From the NCBI RefSeq assembly GCF_021531055.1, contig NZ_JADYTL010000001.1, positions 372,001 through 436,000 on the forward strand: a stretch of 64,000 bases of DNA, written 5' to 3'. The DNA comes from Collinsella tanakaei. Lineage in GTDB: Bacteria > Actinomycetota > Coriobacteriia > Coriobacteriales > Coriobacteriaceae. The notes under the pieces are model-generated. The model was not told the DNA's origin, did not search any database, and saw only the letters and a list, made by a program, of their open reading frames with translations. The translations under genes were made by a program, and so were the position numbers. This document shows, piece after piece, positions 54,036-63,139 of the stretch (position 1 is the stretch's first letter; each line of letters starts with the position of its first letter).

Positions 54036-54566
54036 ATGTCCTTCCAAGATCTGACCCGCGCCCGCTATTCCTGCCGATCCTACGAGCAGCGACCCGTGGA
54101 GCCCGCGAAGCTCGAAGCCATCATCGAGGCGGGTCGCATCGCGCCCTCCGCGCACAACAACCACCCCACGCGCCTGATCGTCTGCGACACGCCGGAGACG
54201 CTCGAGCGCGCCGCACGCGCAGCATACCGGTTCGCCCGCGACGGCAGCGTGTTCGGTGCGCCGGTCGTCCTGGTCGTCTGCGCCGTGGAGAACGACGCCT
54301 GGGTCCGCCGCCCCGACGGCATGAACTCCTCGCTCATCGACACCTCGATCGTGTGCGACCAGATGATGATGCAAGCGACCGACCTCGGCCTGGGGACATG
54401 CTGGGTCTGCATGTTCGATCCGGATATCGCCCGTTCGGAGTTCGACCTGCCCGAGGGCGTGGAGCCGATCTCGATGCTTACCGTCGGCTACGCCGCCGAC
54501 CATATCGCCGACGCGGATGCGCGCGAGGCACGCTGCATCCCGCACGAGGACTTCGTACTCCCCTAG
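54036..54566 (+). CDS. Nitroreductase family protein
   Basis: This 176-residue flavin enzyme has the FMN-binding start RYSCRSYEQRPV, EAGRIAPSAHNNHPTRLIV, IVCDQMMMQATDLGLGTCWV, and the C-terminal MLTVGYAADH. Members reduce nitro or quinone compounds with NAD(P)H; the exact substrate is unknown. AAAGAGGTGG precedes ATG 54036; the upstream open frame overlaps rnpB and is discarded. Confidence 0.92.
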   Translation: MSFQDLTRARYSCRSYEQRPVEPAKLEAIIEAGRIAPSAHNNHPTRLIVCDTPETLERAARAAYRFARDGSVFGAPVVLVVCAVENDAWVRRPDGMNSSLIDTSIVCDQMMMQATDLGLGTCWVCMFDPDIARSEFDLPEGVEPISMLTVGYAADHIADADAREARCIPHEDFVLP

Positions 54567-54596
54567 TACGCGTCCGTCCGCATACCTCGCAAACCA

Positions 54597-54632
54597 CACG
54601 GGCCCGAACCGCATGTGCGGTTCGGGCCCGTG
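54597..54632. terminator. Bidirectional hairpin between nitroreductase and divIVA
   Basis: CACGGGCCCGAACCGCA and its complement form a perfect 17-bp stem with a TG loop between two convergent genes. T-runs are weak on both sides, so its strength as a terminator is uncertain. Confidence 0.65.
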
Positions 54633-54658
54633 GTCATCAACGGATGTCGTATGCGCGA

Positions 54659-55318
54659 CTAGTCGAGATCGTCCATACCGAAGTTATCGATCGGCGCGAA
54701 CGGATCGGCGACCGGCGCGGGCGTCGGCGCGGGAGCGGCGACGGGCGCAGGCTCGGCAGCGACCGGCGCAGCGGCGGAACCGCTCGGCGTGGAGCTCAGC
54801 AGGTCGTTGGGGAACGAGTTCTGCGCGTCGTCCATGAAGTGCTGGATGAGCTTGAGGTACTCGCTCTTGAACTCCTCGCGGGAAGCCTTGAGACGGTCGA
54901 TCTCCTCGATCTCGGTCTGCTTCTCGGCGAGCGCCTGACGGATGACCTCGCGGGCCTTGGCGTCGGCCTCGTTGCGGATGCGGTCGGCGTTCTCGCGGGC
55001 CTCGGCGATGATGCTGTCGGCGGTCTGCTGGGCGGCGATGAGGGCGGCCGAGATCTGGCGCTCGGTCGCGCCGTAGTCGTTCGCGGGCGCGGGCGCCGGA
55101 GCGGGCGTCGCGGCAGGAGCGGCGGCGAGCTGGGCCTGGGTGTCGGCGAGCTGCTGCTCGGTCGCGGTCAGGCGGTTCTTCAGATCGACGATCTTGTTGA
55201 GCATCGCATCGACCTCGGCGGAAACCTGCTCGAGGAAGACATCGACCTCACCGGGATCGTAGCCGCGCTTGGCCTCGGAGAAGGTCTGCGCCTGGATGTC
55301 GGCCGGGGTGATAGCCAT
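54659..55318 (-). CDS. divIVA: DivIVA domain protein
   Basis: This 219-residue coiled-coil protein has the membrane-binding N-terminus ITPADIQAQTFSEAKRGYDPGEVDVFLEQVSAEVDAML, an Ala/Pro-rich break, a second long coiled coil (ATERQISAALIAAQQTADSII...) and a Pro/Ala-rich tail ending NFGMDDLD. DivIVA/Wag31 proteins mark curved membrane and direct septum or pole growth in Gram-positives. AAAAGGAG precedes ATG 55318. It follows sepF and yggT, the usual order. Confidence 0.95.
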   Translation of the reverse strand: MAITPADIQAQTFSEAKRGYDPGEVDVFLEQVSAEVDAMLNKIVDLKNRLTATEQQLADTQAQLAAAPAATPAPAPAPANDYGATERQISAALIAAQQTADSIIAEARENADRIRNEADAKAREVIRQALAEKQTEIEEIDRLKASREEFKSEYLKLIQHFMDDAQNSFPNDLLSSTPSGSAAAPVAAEPAPVAAPAPTPAPVADPFAPIDNFGMDDLD

Positions 55319-55376
55319 GTTCGTTCTCCTTTTCGTCACGCAGGCGCGACCGCTCAGTCGGCCCACCTATGCTATC

Positions 55377-55649
55377 TTACAAAATTATATTGAAGAGCAG
55401 TCGTTCTGCCAGATTCAACGCAATAAGCGCAATTACCGGCGAGAAATCGATGCCGCCGAACGGCGGGATGATGCGCCGGAACAGATTGAGATACGGACCG
55501 CACAGCCTGTCGAGGACCACCGCGACATCATAGGCGAAACCGCCCTGACGGATGGGGAACCAGCTGAACAGGCAGTAGACGACGATGAGGATCTGGTAGA
55601 AATCGACCAGCGTCGTGATGACTTGATAGACGGTGTATATGGGGATCAG
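55377..55649 (-). CDS. YggT family membrane protein with a non-standard start codon
   Basis: Immediately after the sepF stop the minus strand encodes about 89 residues of a YggT protein: IPIYTVYQVITTLVDFYQIL, IVVYCLFSWFPIRQGG, then LCGPYLNLFRRIIPPFGGID and FSPVIALIALNLAERLLF. It has two membrane segments. The frame is closed by the sepF TAA upstream and contains no ATG, GTG or TTG before the conserved start, only CTG (55649), ATC (55646) or ATA. GAGGAG lies just before these. The function is osmotic or division related and poorly known. Confidence 0.85.
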   Translation of the reverse strand: MIPIYTVYQVITTLVDFYQILIVVYCLFSWFPIRQGGFAYDVAVVLDRLCGPYLNLFRRIIPPFGGIDFSPVIALIALNLAERLLFNIIL

Positions 55650-55658
55650 TCTCCTCGG

Positions 55659-56378
55659 TTACTTGAGATAGCCGTCGGCGCGAAGCTTGGCCAGATCGGA
55701 ATCCTTGACCTCGCAGCCCTGCGGCAGCACGATGAACACGCGGTCGCCGAGCTCCTTGACCGAAGCGCCCAGACCGCAGGCGAAGCCGTAGCTGAAGTCG
55801 AGGACGCGCTTGGCGATCTCGGTCCGGACACCCACGAAGATCAGGGCGACGGGCTGACGGGTGCGCACGCGGCGCACGACCGTCTCGACGTCGTCGTAGC
55901 TCTCGGGGCGCAGCACGTACATGGGCAGCTGCGGCGTGCCGTTCACGACCGAGCTGATATGTGAGACGGCCTCCGACGTGGTGGGTGCCGGCTGAGCCGC
56001 GGCATGACGACGGGACTCGGCATACGAGGAAGGCGTGTCATAGGCACCCGGGCGGTATGAGGGCGCATCGGCGCTGCGAGCGGGCGGATTGAAGGTCGTG
56101 GCATGTCGGTCGGCATCCCCCACCAGCTGACCGCTGCGGGTGTAGACGGCGACGGACTCGGCCTCGCCGCGGTGCGTCTGGCCGAGCACGCCATGACCGG
56201 AATCCTGCTGGTCGAACCCGTAGGAATCCGAACCGTACCCGCCGTGGGCGCCGTAATCGCCTGCGGGCTCGTCCTCGTAGTACTCGTCCTCGTAGCCCTC
56301 GTCGCCCTCATAGCCGTCCTGGTCGTACCCAGCTTGGCGCGCAGCGAACCTGTTTTTGATCTCTTCTAGGAAGTTCAC
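55659..56378 (-). CDS. sepF: Cell division protein SepF
   Basis: This 239-residue cytosolic division protein has the SepF membrane-targeting N-terminus (MNFLEEIKNRFAAR), a long Tyr/Asp/Gly-rich variable linker and the SepF core (about 150-239): YVLRPESYDDVETVVRRVRT, VALIFVGVRTEIAKRVLDFSYGFACG and DRVFIVLPQG. SepF tethers FtsZ to the membrane and aligns the ring; actinobacteria lacking FtsA depend on it. The start is GTG 56378 behind AGAGAGG. It is followed directly by yggT. Confidence 0.96.
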   Translation of the reverse strand: MNFLEEIKNRFAARQAGYDQDGYEGDEGYEDEYYEDEPAGDYGAHGGYGSDSYGFDQQDSGHGVLGQTHRGEAESVAVYTRSGQLVGDADRHATTFNPPARSADAPSYRPGAYDTPSSYAESRRHAAAQPAPTTSEAVSHISSVVNGTPQLPMYVLRPESYDDVETVVRRVRTRQPVALIFVGVRTEIAKRVLDFSYGFACGLGASVKELGDRVFIVLPQGCEVKDSDLAKLRADGYLK

Positions 56379-56447
56379 GATCGTAACCTCTCTGCCCGTG
56401 GTGCGTGTAACGTGTGATTGGCGCAGGTCGGATAAGACCCGACGTAG

Positions 56448-57182
56448 CTATTGTAGTGCAAAAGCGGGGTCGAATACCACCCTGCCCAGCCGAACGATCG
56501 TCGAGCCCTCCTCGCACGCGACCTCGAAATCCTCGCTCATGCCGCACGACAGCTCACGAAGGCGCGCTCCCGTGCGCACCTCGAGCTCGTCGCGTAGATC
56601 GCGCAGGTCCGAGAACACCCGTCGGGCGACGTCCTTATCCCCCTGCGGAGCCATGGTCATAAGGCCCTTGATCGAAATGCCGGAAAGCTCCATAAGCTCC
56701 TCGACGCACGAGCGGACCTCGTCGGGCGCGAAGCCCGACTTGGACTCCTCCCCGCTCACGTTGACCTCGAGCAGCACGTCGACGGGACCGGCGAGCTCGC
56801 CGGTATCAATGCGTCGTTGAGCACGCGACGATACCGCCTGCGCCAGATGCAGCGAGCGGATGGAGTGGATGAGCGACGCGCGGCCCAAAACGGCGTTGAT
56901 CTTATTGGTCTGCAGGTTGCCGATCATGTCGAACCTGACCGGTGCGACGTCGGGGCGCGCATTCAACTCGGCGAGCTTGCGCACAAGCTCCTGGGGCCTG
57001 TTCTCGCCGAAGGTGTCATAGCCCGCGCGAATCGCCGCGACCACCTCGTCGGTGCCCACGGTCTTGGAGACGGCGACGAGCGTCACGTCGTCCACGGTGC
57101 GGTCCGCGCGTGCGAGGGCGCGCGTGATGCGCTCGAGGATCTCCTCGCGACGGGCGGCGATCATATCTGCGTTGGTTTCCAT
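56448..57182 (-). CDS. yggS: YggS family pyridoxal-phosphate homeostasis protein
   Basis: This 244-residue cytosolic TIM-barrel PLP-binding protein has LVAVSKTVGTDEVVAAI (PLP lysine), FGENRPQELVRKL, FDMIGNLQTNKINAVL, LLEVNVSGEESKSGF and the late LSCGMSEDFEVA. It controls free PLP and amino-acid balance and commonly neighbours sepF in Gram-positives. ATG 57182 has AAGAGC upstream; the 51-codon extension is unsupported. Confidence 0.95.
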   Translation of the reverse strand: METNADMIAARREEILERITRALARADRTVDDVTLVAVSKTVGTDEVVAAIRAGYDTFGENRPQELVRKLAELNARPDVAPVRFDMIGNLQTNKINAVLGRASLIHSIRSLHLAQAVSSRAQRRIDTGELAGPVDVLLEVNVSGEESKSGFAPDEVRSCVEELMELSGISIKGLMTMAPQGDKDVARRVFSDLRDLRDELEVRTGARLRELSCGMSEDFEVACEEGSTIVRLGRVVFDPAFALQ

Positions 57183-57306
57183 CGGTGCTCTTTTCGACGT
57201 CGGTTCGAGCACCATGGTACCGCGAAAGCGCGACCCCGCGCATGCGGGACCGCGCTTTCGAAACAGGCGCTCCATAAAGCGCCGAAAGGCATGTGTTGCG
57301 AGCCGG

Positions 57307-58170
57307 CTACTCGGCGTCCTCCGCGGCCTCCTCATCGTCCTCGCCTGCCGCGGCGCGGGCGATAAGCGACCTCAGCTCCTCGCTCATCTCCTCGGCGGGG
57401 ATGTCGGCGACATAGCGGGCATCGGACAGCGGCTGCAAGATCACGCCCTCACCGGAGGGGATGCGCAGGGCCTCGAGCTCGTCCTCATCGATCTCGGCGA
57501 TATCGGCGATGCTCATGCGCTGGCCGGTGAGCAAAAACGTCAGCGTGCTCGTCGCGTCGATGGAGATCGAGGCGATACGGTCGAGATAGCGCGATACCAT
57601 GATGGCGCGGCGCAGGTCGTCGTAGGACTCGTCGTCGGACAGCTCCACGGAGGACATGCGGTTGTACGCGCGGAAGAATTCCTCGTACAGCTCGTGCACG
57701 GTATCGTCCTGCACGAGCAGGTTGCGCATGACGCCCAGATCGTTGCACACGAGCACCGAGATGCACGTGCCCAGGATCCGGTAGACGTAGGACGCCTCCT
57801 GGTCGATGATCTCCACGAGCTCGGCGGGCAACTCGATATCGGAGTTGACCTTGTGCTTGGCGGCGCGGGCAAGGCGGCGCACCTTGTCGCACATGCGCTG
57901 GAGGTTGAACTCGATGTTGATGATCGTCTGCAGCAGACGGAAGTCGGAGGCGACCGGACCCTGGGTGGCGATCAGGTTGTAGCACACCGCCTCGAGGTTC
58001 GCGCAGCGGGCGTCGATCTGCAGGGTGCGGTTCTGTGCCTTGCTGGCGAGCTTCTTGTCGTCGGTCACGAACGCGCGGACGGCGTCGTGCAACGTCGTGT
58101 CGACCGCCGCGTAGATGGAGAGCATCTCGTGGCGTGCCTCGATAAGCTGACGTGTGAACATCTTGCGCAT
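57307..58170 (-). CDS. PhoU domain protein
   Basis: This 287-residue helical protein has two PhoU repeats: FTRQLIEARHEMLSIYAAVDTTLHDAVRAF and the later YVYRILGTCISVLVCNDLGVMRNLLVQDDTVHELYEEFFRAYNRM. A C-terminal acidic tail follows (GEDDEEAAEDAE). PhoU proteins repress the Pho response and modulate phosphate transport. Its place inside the division cluster between yggS and pgeF is unusual. GGAGAACCA precedes ATG 58170. Confidence 0.88.
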   Translation of the reverse strand: MRKMFTRQLIEARHEMLSIYAAVDTTLHDAVRAFVTDDKKLASKAQNRTLQIDARCANLEAVCYNLIATQGPVASDFRLLQTIINIEFNLQRMCDKVRRLARAAKHKVNSDIELPAELVEIIDQEASYVYRILGTCISVLVCNDLGVMRNLLVQDDTVHELYEEFFRAYNRMSSVELSDDESYDDLRRAIMVSRYLDRIASISIDATSTLTFLLTGQRMSIADIAEIDEDELEALRIPSGEGVILQPLSDARYVADIPAEEMSEELRSLIARAAAGEDDEEAAEDAE

Positions 58171-58407
58171 TGGTTCTCCAATCGTCGTCGCGGGCGGCAT
58201 GCCCGTGCGCAGGGACATCCGGCAGCGGGTGCGCACGCGGCGCACCGGGACCCGGCGCGGACGGATAGCCCGCGACCATGGCCTCACCTAGTGTACCGAC
58301 GCGATGTCAAGCGCTTGTAAAGGTTGCGCAGGAATCTGATTACATAGGCCCCGGTGCATGCCGGGTCGCACACGCGGTCGCCCACCGGGCCGTACGCGCG
58401 GACCGCG

Positions 58408-59187
58408 TCACCGCATGATGGCGACGGCGGCATGGCGCCCGCACGTACCGTGCTCGGCGCGGTAGGAGAAGAAGCGGTCGTTCATACGTATGGTCGACAG
58501 GCCGGCGTCGTCGATGGCCTCCTCGGGCACACCGACCTTTGCGAGCGCCTGCCGGATGCACGACGCCAGGTCGAGCAGCGAACCCGCGGCGTCGATTCCC
58601 GGGAAGCGCTCGGCGAAGCGCTGCATCAGGTCGCTCGACACCTCGTACTCATCACCCCGGATATGCGGCCCGATGTAGGCGCGGATCGACGACGCATCGG
58701 CTCCCGTGGTCTGCATCAGGATGCGGGCCGCCTTTGCCGAAATGCGCGCATACGTGCCCTTCCAACCCGAGTGGATCACGGCGAAGCCCTCGGGGCTCGC
58801 GAGCACGACCGGAACGCAGTCGGCATAGCACAGCATGACGGGAACGTCCGTCGCCGTGCACACGATGGCATCGGCCCCGCGGGCGATCTCGTCGCGGACC
58901 GCATCGAGCTGAGCGGGCTCGGACGACGTCACGACGGCGACATGGTCGCCGTGCACCTGGTTGGGCACGAGCAGGCGGCAGGCGACATCCTCGGCATCGA
59001 GGGCGGCAAGCACGCGCCGCCGGTTCTCCGCGACCGCCTGCGCGTCATCGCCCACGTGCGTGCCCAGGTTGAGCGAGGCGAACGGGGGCTGCGACACGCC
59101 ACCGGTGCGCTCCGTGAAGGCGATCGTCACCGGCCCGCACGCATCTTGCACCAAGGTGACCGGCCCGTGCGATTTCCTCTCGAGCAT
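58408..59187 (-). CDS. pgeF: Purine nucleoside phosphorylase-like / polyphenol oxidase family protein
   Basis: This 259-residue cytosolic protein of the YfiH/PgeF (laccase-domain) family has FTERTGGVSQPPFASLNLGTHVGDDAQAV, NQVHGDHVAVV (metal His), ADAIVCTATDVPVMLCYADCVPVVL and VIHSGWKGTYARI, which carry the Cys/His metal site. Relatives remove mis-incorporated residues from peptidoglycan precursors or act on nucleosides. AAAGGAG precedes ATG 59187. A TAGACT -10 box lies at 59221-59226. It sits between ftsZ and the PhoU gene. Confidence 0.93.
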   Translation of the reverse strand: MLERKSHGPVTLVQDACGPVTIAFTERTGGVSQPPFASLNLGTHVGDDAQAVAENRRRVLAALDAEDVACRLLVPNQVHGDHVAVVTSSEPAQLDAVRDEIARGADAIVCTATDVPVMLCYADCVPVVLASPEGFAVIHSGWKGTYARISAKAARILMQTTGADASSIRAYIGPHIRGDEYEVSSDLMQRFAERFPGIDAAGSLLDLASCIRQALAKVGVPEEAIDDAGLSTIRMNDRFFSYRAEHGTCGRHAAVAIMR

Positions 59188-59220
59188 ACCCGCTCCTTTC
59201 CGTAAGGCCATACGCCCCTC

Positions 59221-59226
59221 AGTCTA
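59221..59226 (-). promoter_or_regulatory. Putative -10 box of pgeF
   Basis: The minus strand reads GGGTAGACTG here, the same decamer and distance as before polA. TAGACT would be the -10 hexamer, about 33 bases before the ATG. Confidence 0.4.
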
Positions 59227-59335
59227 CCCACCGTGCGCTAATGTGCGTCAGACGTTTTTCACATACATACGCGAGCAATACGTCGGACACCATTTCACGC
59301 AAAACCGGTCGGCCTTGGCGGCGGAACGTCTTCAA

Positions 59336-59366
59336 ACGAAAAAGGCGCCCCGGTCGTCGGGGCGCC
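59336..59366 (-). terminator. Terminator of ftsZ
   Basis: On the minus strand GGCGCCCCGACGACCGGGGCGCC forms a perfect stem followed by TTTTTCG, about 30 bases past the ftsZ stop. Confidence 0.92.
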
Positions 59367-59395
59367 TCCAAAGTCGTATCCGGTGCGCGGTCGCG

Positions 59396-60520
59396 TTAGA
59401 AGTTGCCGCGCTTGAGGAAGTCGGGCAGCTCGAACTGGTCGTTGCCGAAGTTGGGAACCTCGGTGCCGCCGATGTTGCGCGTCGGGGCACTCTGCTGCGC
59501 GGGCGCGGCGGGCTTGGGCTCGCTCTTGGAGGGCTGGCCGAACAGCTGGTCCTGACGGTTGACGTTGGCATCGGAGAAGCCGGTCGCGATGACGGTGATG
59601 CGCACCTGGTCGCCCAGGGACTCGTCGACGACGGTACCGAAGATGATGTTGGCCTCGGGATCGACGGCGTTGGCGACGAGGTCGGCAGCGTCGTTGATCT
59701 CCTGGATACCCAGGTCCTTGGAGCCGGCGATGGAGAGCAGGACGCGCGTGGCACCGTCGATGGAGCTCTCGAGCAGCGGGCTGGAGATGGCCTGCTGGGC
59801 GGCGTCGACCGCGCGGGTGTCGCCCGAAGCGGTGCCGATGCCCATCATGGCGGTACCGGCCTGCTTCATGATGGTCTTGACGTCCGCGAAGTCCAGGTTG
59901 ATGATGCCCGGAACGGTGATGAGGTCGGTGATGCCCTGGGTGCCCTGGGACAGGACGGCGTCGGCCATGGCGAAGGCCTCGAGCATGGTCGTCTTCTTCT
60001 CGGCGATGTCGAGCAGCTTGTCGTTGGGGATGACGATCATGGTGTCGACGCACTCGGACAGGGTGTGGATACCCTCCTCGGCGGAAGCCTTGCGCTTGCG
60101 GCCCTCGAAGGTGAAGGGCTTGGTCACGACGGCGACCGTGAGCGCGCCCACGTCGTTCATGGCGATGTCGGCGACGATCGGAGCGGCGCCCGTACCGGTG
60201 CCGCCACCCTCGCCCGCGGTGATGAAGACCATGTCGGCACCGGCGAGCGCCTCGGCGATGTCGTCACGCGACTCGTCGGCGGCCTTGCGGCCGACCTCGG
60301 GGTTGGCGCCGGCGCCGAGGCCGCGCGTGAGGTCGGTGCCGATGTGCACCTTGATGTCCGCGTCGGAGATGGCGAGCGCCTGCGCATCGGTGTTGATGGC
60401 GACGAACTCGACGCCGCGGATGCCCTCCTCGATCATGCGGTTGACAGCGTTGGTGCCGCCACCGCCGACACCTACCACCTTGATGACGGCAAGGTAGTTG
60501 TTGATCTCGTTCTCGTGCAT
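59396..60520 (-). CDS. ftsZ: Cell division GTPase FtsZ
   Basis: This 374-residue tubulin-like protein forms the division ring. It has [38 protein letters not shown] (the tubulin signature GGGTGTG), TAVVTKPF-type strand, [14 protein letters not shown], and a linker ending in the conserved DIPDFL-like tail, here [12 protein letters not shown], that binds SepF/other partners. GGACCGAGAG precedes ATG 60520. A 230-base upstream gap likely holds its own promoter. Confidence 0.98.
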   Translation of the reverse strand: MHENEINNYLAVIKVVGVGGGGTNAVNRMIEEGIRGVEFVAINTDAQALAISDADIKVHIGTDLTRGLGAGANPEVGRKAADESRDDIAEALAGADMVFITAGEGGGTGTGAAPIVADIAMNDVGALTVAVVTKPFTFEGRKRKASAEEGIHTLSECVDTMIVIPNDKLLDIAEKKTTMLEAFAMADAVLSQGTQGITDLITVPGIINLDFADVKTIMKQAGTAMMGIGTASGDTRAVDAAQQAISSPLLESSIDGATRVLLSIAGSKDLGIQEINDAADLVANAVDPEANIIFGTVVDESLGDQVRITVIATGFSDANVNRQDQLFGQPSKSEPKPAAPAQQSAPTRNIGGTEVPNFGNDQFELPDFLKRGNF

Positions 60521-60611
60521 CTCTCGGTCCTCCGAACATCAGATGAGTCGCTTGACGGTTTTTCGACCATAACCCTCAAGTTGAGATTAAATGTCGAGGT
60601 AAACCGCGTTA

Positions 60612-60641
60612 TCTTTGCACAATTCCGAGGTAGAAGTCAAC
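60612..60641 (-). promoter_or_regulatory. Candidate ftsZ promoter
   Basis: The minus strand has TTGACT (60641-60636) and AAAGAT (60617-60612) at 18-base spacing, about 92 bases before the ftsZ ATG. Downstream is the palindrome CTCAAGTTGAG (60575-60585), reminiscent of the motifs at 36366-36530. Confidence 0.3.
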
Positions 60642-60750
60642 TTTGGCATCTACTAATTGTGGAATTCGCAGGTAAAGCACCAAACCGTTCGCCGACCGTC
60701 AAGCGGTCGGATGCGAACACCCCCGACACCGCCCGCCGCCACGACACACG

Positions 60751-62256
60751 CTACGAGATGTCGGCGCTCCTGAACGAATAGGCGTCGGCCACGCGGACGT
60801 TGATGTAGGTCACCCCGGACTCCTGCTCGATCAGGCGACGGATGACCTGCTCTTTTTGCTGGATATCCTCGGGCTCGCCCAACGAGACCTCGACGCCCGA
60901 CGTCAGGTTCGCCGAAATCGCCTCGACCGACGGCAGCGAGAGATCCTTGATCATCGCCAGGAACTCGGGCGTGAAGCCATGGATGTACTCGAGTCCCGCG
61001 CGGATGACCTCGTCGTCGACCGGCTTGCCCGCCGAGGGCGAGACGTCGGCGTTCACATCGGTGAGCAGCACGGCATCGTTGTCGAGCGCGACCTGATAGG
61101 CGGCCTCGAGACCGGAGCTCGTCGCGACATCCTGCGCGTCGTCCCCTTCCCCATCGCCGTCTTCGCCCGTGCCGTCGTCCGTGCCGTCGGTGATTTCCCC
61201 ATCGACCGAATCCTCGTCCGAGGTCCCGTCGCCATCGGTGCCATCAGCCTCGTCATCGGCCGCGGAATCCTGCTGGACGGCGACGGACAGCGGGGCGATC
61301 CAGGCATCATCGTCACCGATCGCCCACGCGACGTCATCGGCGACGATATAGGCGATGGCGGCCACGTCGCGCTCGACGGGCTTGACGGTGATGGTATGCG
61401 GGAATTCCCGTTCGATCGAGACGCTTTCGACCCATGGATTCTCCAACAGGCGCGAGGCGATCTGGTCCTCGTCGACGTTGAGCAGGGTGGCGCCCTCGGG
61501 GAGGTCGACGAGCTGCTCGGCGGTTTGCTGGGGAATATGGTCGCTGCCCTCGACCACGACGTCGACCACGGCGAACAGGCTGGAGTTCACGACGACCACG
61601 GCGGAGATGCCCACCAACACCGCCACGGAGATCACGGAGATGAGGATCAGCCGCACGATGCCGAACGCCTGGATCCGTTCGCGCAGGCTCGCGGTCGCGC
61701 GGATGCGCGACGGCGCCTGCGGATGCGGCGTGGTCTTGGGAGCCTGGGCGTCTGATCTCGAGCGCGTGGGCAACGCGAAGCGGAATGCACCGGAAGCCGC
61801 TTTCCGCGAGGGCGCGCTCGCCTTGGCTCGCCCGATCGAGGAAAGATTCGGCGCGGCGGACTTCTGCGCGGAACGCGTCGGCTTGGCGGCGGGCGCCTGC
61901 GAGCGAACCTGCTTGGCAACCTGCTTGGTCGACACCGAGGACGCCTTGCGCGCCGTCGGGGTCACGCGGGGTTTGCCCACGGCACGCGTCGCCGTCGAGG
62001 CGGTCGTGCGCTTGGCGGCACGGCTCGTCGATTTGGCGGATTTCGCCGAGGAGGCCCGCAGGGAGGCGGCCTTCTTGGTGGGCGCGGTATACGTGCGGAC
62101 GCGCGAGGCCGACGGCGCCGCGGCACGCGACGGCGCCGATGCCGAAGCCACGCGGGGCGCGGGAGTGGCAGCGCGCTTGGCGCCGGTAGAGCGGCGGAAG
62201 GTCGGCTTCCGGTTAGAAGCCGAGGAATTTGACTTCCGGCTGGAGCTCGACGCCAT
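60751..62256 (-). CDS. ftsQ: FtsQ-type division protein (POTRA) with basic head and acidic insert
   Basis: This 501-residue single-pass membrane protein has about 195 residues of basic, Ala/Ser/Lys-rich cytosolic head, one membrane helix (RLILISVISVAVLVGISAVV, about 202-225), then a POTRA domain (FAVVDVVVEGSDHIPQQTAEQL, LLNVDEDQIASRLLENPWVESVSIEREFPHTITVKPVER) and the FtsQ C-terminal part. An Asp/Gly/Glu-rich insert of about 45 residues interrupts the latter (about 330-373). It scaffolds the divisome. ATG 62256 has AAGGAAACGT upstream and overlaps the murB end by 44 bases. Confidence 0.87.
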   Translation of the reverse strand: MASSSSRKSNSSASNRKPTFRRSTGAKRAATPAPRVASASAPSRAAAPSASRVRTYTAPTKKAASLRASSAKSAKSTSRAAKRTTASTATRAVGKPRVTPTARKASSVSTKQVAKQVRSQAPAAKPTRSAQKSAAPNLSSIGRAKASAPSRKAASGAFRFALPTRSRSDAQAPKTTPHPQAPSRIRATASLRERIQAFGIVRLILISVISVAVLVGISAVVVVNSSLFAVVDVVVEGSDHIPQQTAEQLVDLPEGATLLNVDEDQIASRLLENPWVESVSIEREFPHTITVKPVERDVAAIAYIVADDVAWAIGDDDAWIAPLSVAVQQDSAADDEADGTDGDGTSDEDSVDGEITDGTDDGTGEDGDGEGDDAQDVATSSGLEAAYQVALDNDAVLLTDVNADVSPSAGKPVDDEVIRAGLEYIHGFTPEFLAMIKDLSLPSVEAISANLTSGVEVSLGEPEDIQQKEQVIRRLIEQESGVTYINVRVADAYSFRSADIS

Positions 62257-63124
62257 ACGTTTCCTTAACCTGCTCGTATACGTGTTGGATGACTGAAACC
62301 ACATCCTGCGCGGACGCGGTACCGTTGTTCACGATAAAGTTAGCGTGAATCGGGGAGACTTCCGCCCCGCCGACCGAAAAACCCTTCAATCCGCATTCCT
62401 CGACCATAGCTCCCACACTTCTTCCTGCGGGATTGCGGAACACCGAGCCGCAGCACGCCGAACCGACCGGCTGGGTCCTGCGACGTCGGACGAGGTAGCG
62501 TTCCATCTTGGCGCGGATATCGGTCTTCTCGGCCGGACGCAGGCGAAGGGTCGCCTCGAGGATGATCTCGTCTTTGGGAATGCCGCTTTCGCGGTACGCC
62601 CACAGCAGCTCATCGTGGCGATAGTGCCGCATCCCCCCGCCGGGCTTGAGCGTCACGACATCCTCGATAAGCTCGCCGATCCACTCCGTGCGCGTCCCCG
62701 CGTTCATGGAGACCGCGCCGCCCACCGTACCGGGGATACCCACGGCGAACTCGAGACCAGACAGGCCGCGGGACAGGGCGTCGTTGACGAGCCGCGCCAG
62801 GATGACACCCGCCCCGACGGTCATGGTCACGCCGTCCTCGGCGAGTACCGAACGTTGGAACTCGCGCCCGAGCGTGATCACGGCACCACGGTAGCCCTCG
62901 TCCGCGACGAGGAGGTTCGACCCCTTTCCGATGATGACCCAGGGAACCTGCTCGCGCGTGAGCACATCGATCGCGCGGCGCAGCGCATGATAGCTATGGC
63001 AGATCAAGAACAGCGAGGCACGACCGCCGATACGGTAGCTCGTATGGCGCGCCAGCCGCTCGTCCTCGATCAACTCGGTGTCGATGGCGCCCGAAAGGGA
63101 CATCACCGCGTTGAACAGACCCAT
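62213..63124 (-). CDS. murB: UDP-N-acetylenolpyruvoylglucosamine reductase
   Basis: This 303-residue cytosolic FAD enzyme makes UDP-MurNAc. It has HTSYRIGGRA, VIIGKGSNLLVADEGYRGAVI, GLEFAVGIPGTVGGAVSMNAG (FAD binding) and CCGSVFRNPAGRSVG with the catalytic Ser, plus IHANFIVN. It is a type II-like short MurB. It follows murC closely (15 bases) and precedes ftsQ, the classic dcw order. Confidence 0.96.
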   Translation of the reverse strand: MGLFNAVMSLSGAIDTELIEDERLARHTSYRIGGRASLFLICHSYHALRRAIDVLTREQVPWVIIGKGSNLLVADEGYRGAVITLGREFQRSVLAEDGVTMTVGAGVILARLVNDALSRGLSGLEFAVGIPGTVGGAVSMNAGTRTEWIGELIEDVVTLKPGGGMRHYRHDELLWAYRESGIPKDEIILEATLRLRPAEKTDIRAKMERYLVRRRRTQPVGSACCGSVFRNPAGRSVGAMVEECGLKGFSVGGAEVSPIHANFIVNNGTASAQDVVSVIQHVYEQVKETYGVELQPEVKFLGF

Positions 63125-63139
63125 CGTGCAGCCAGCCCG

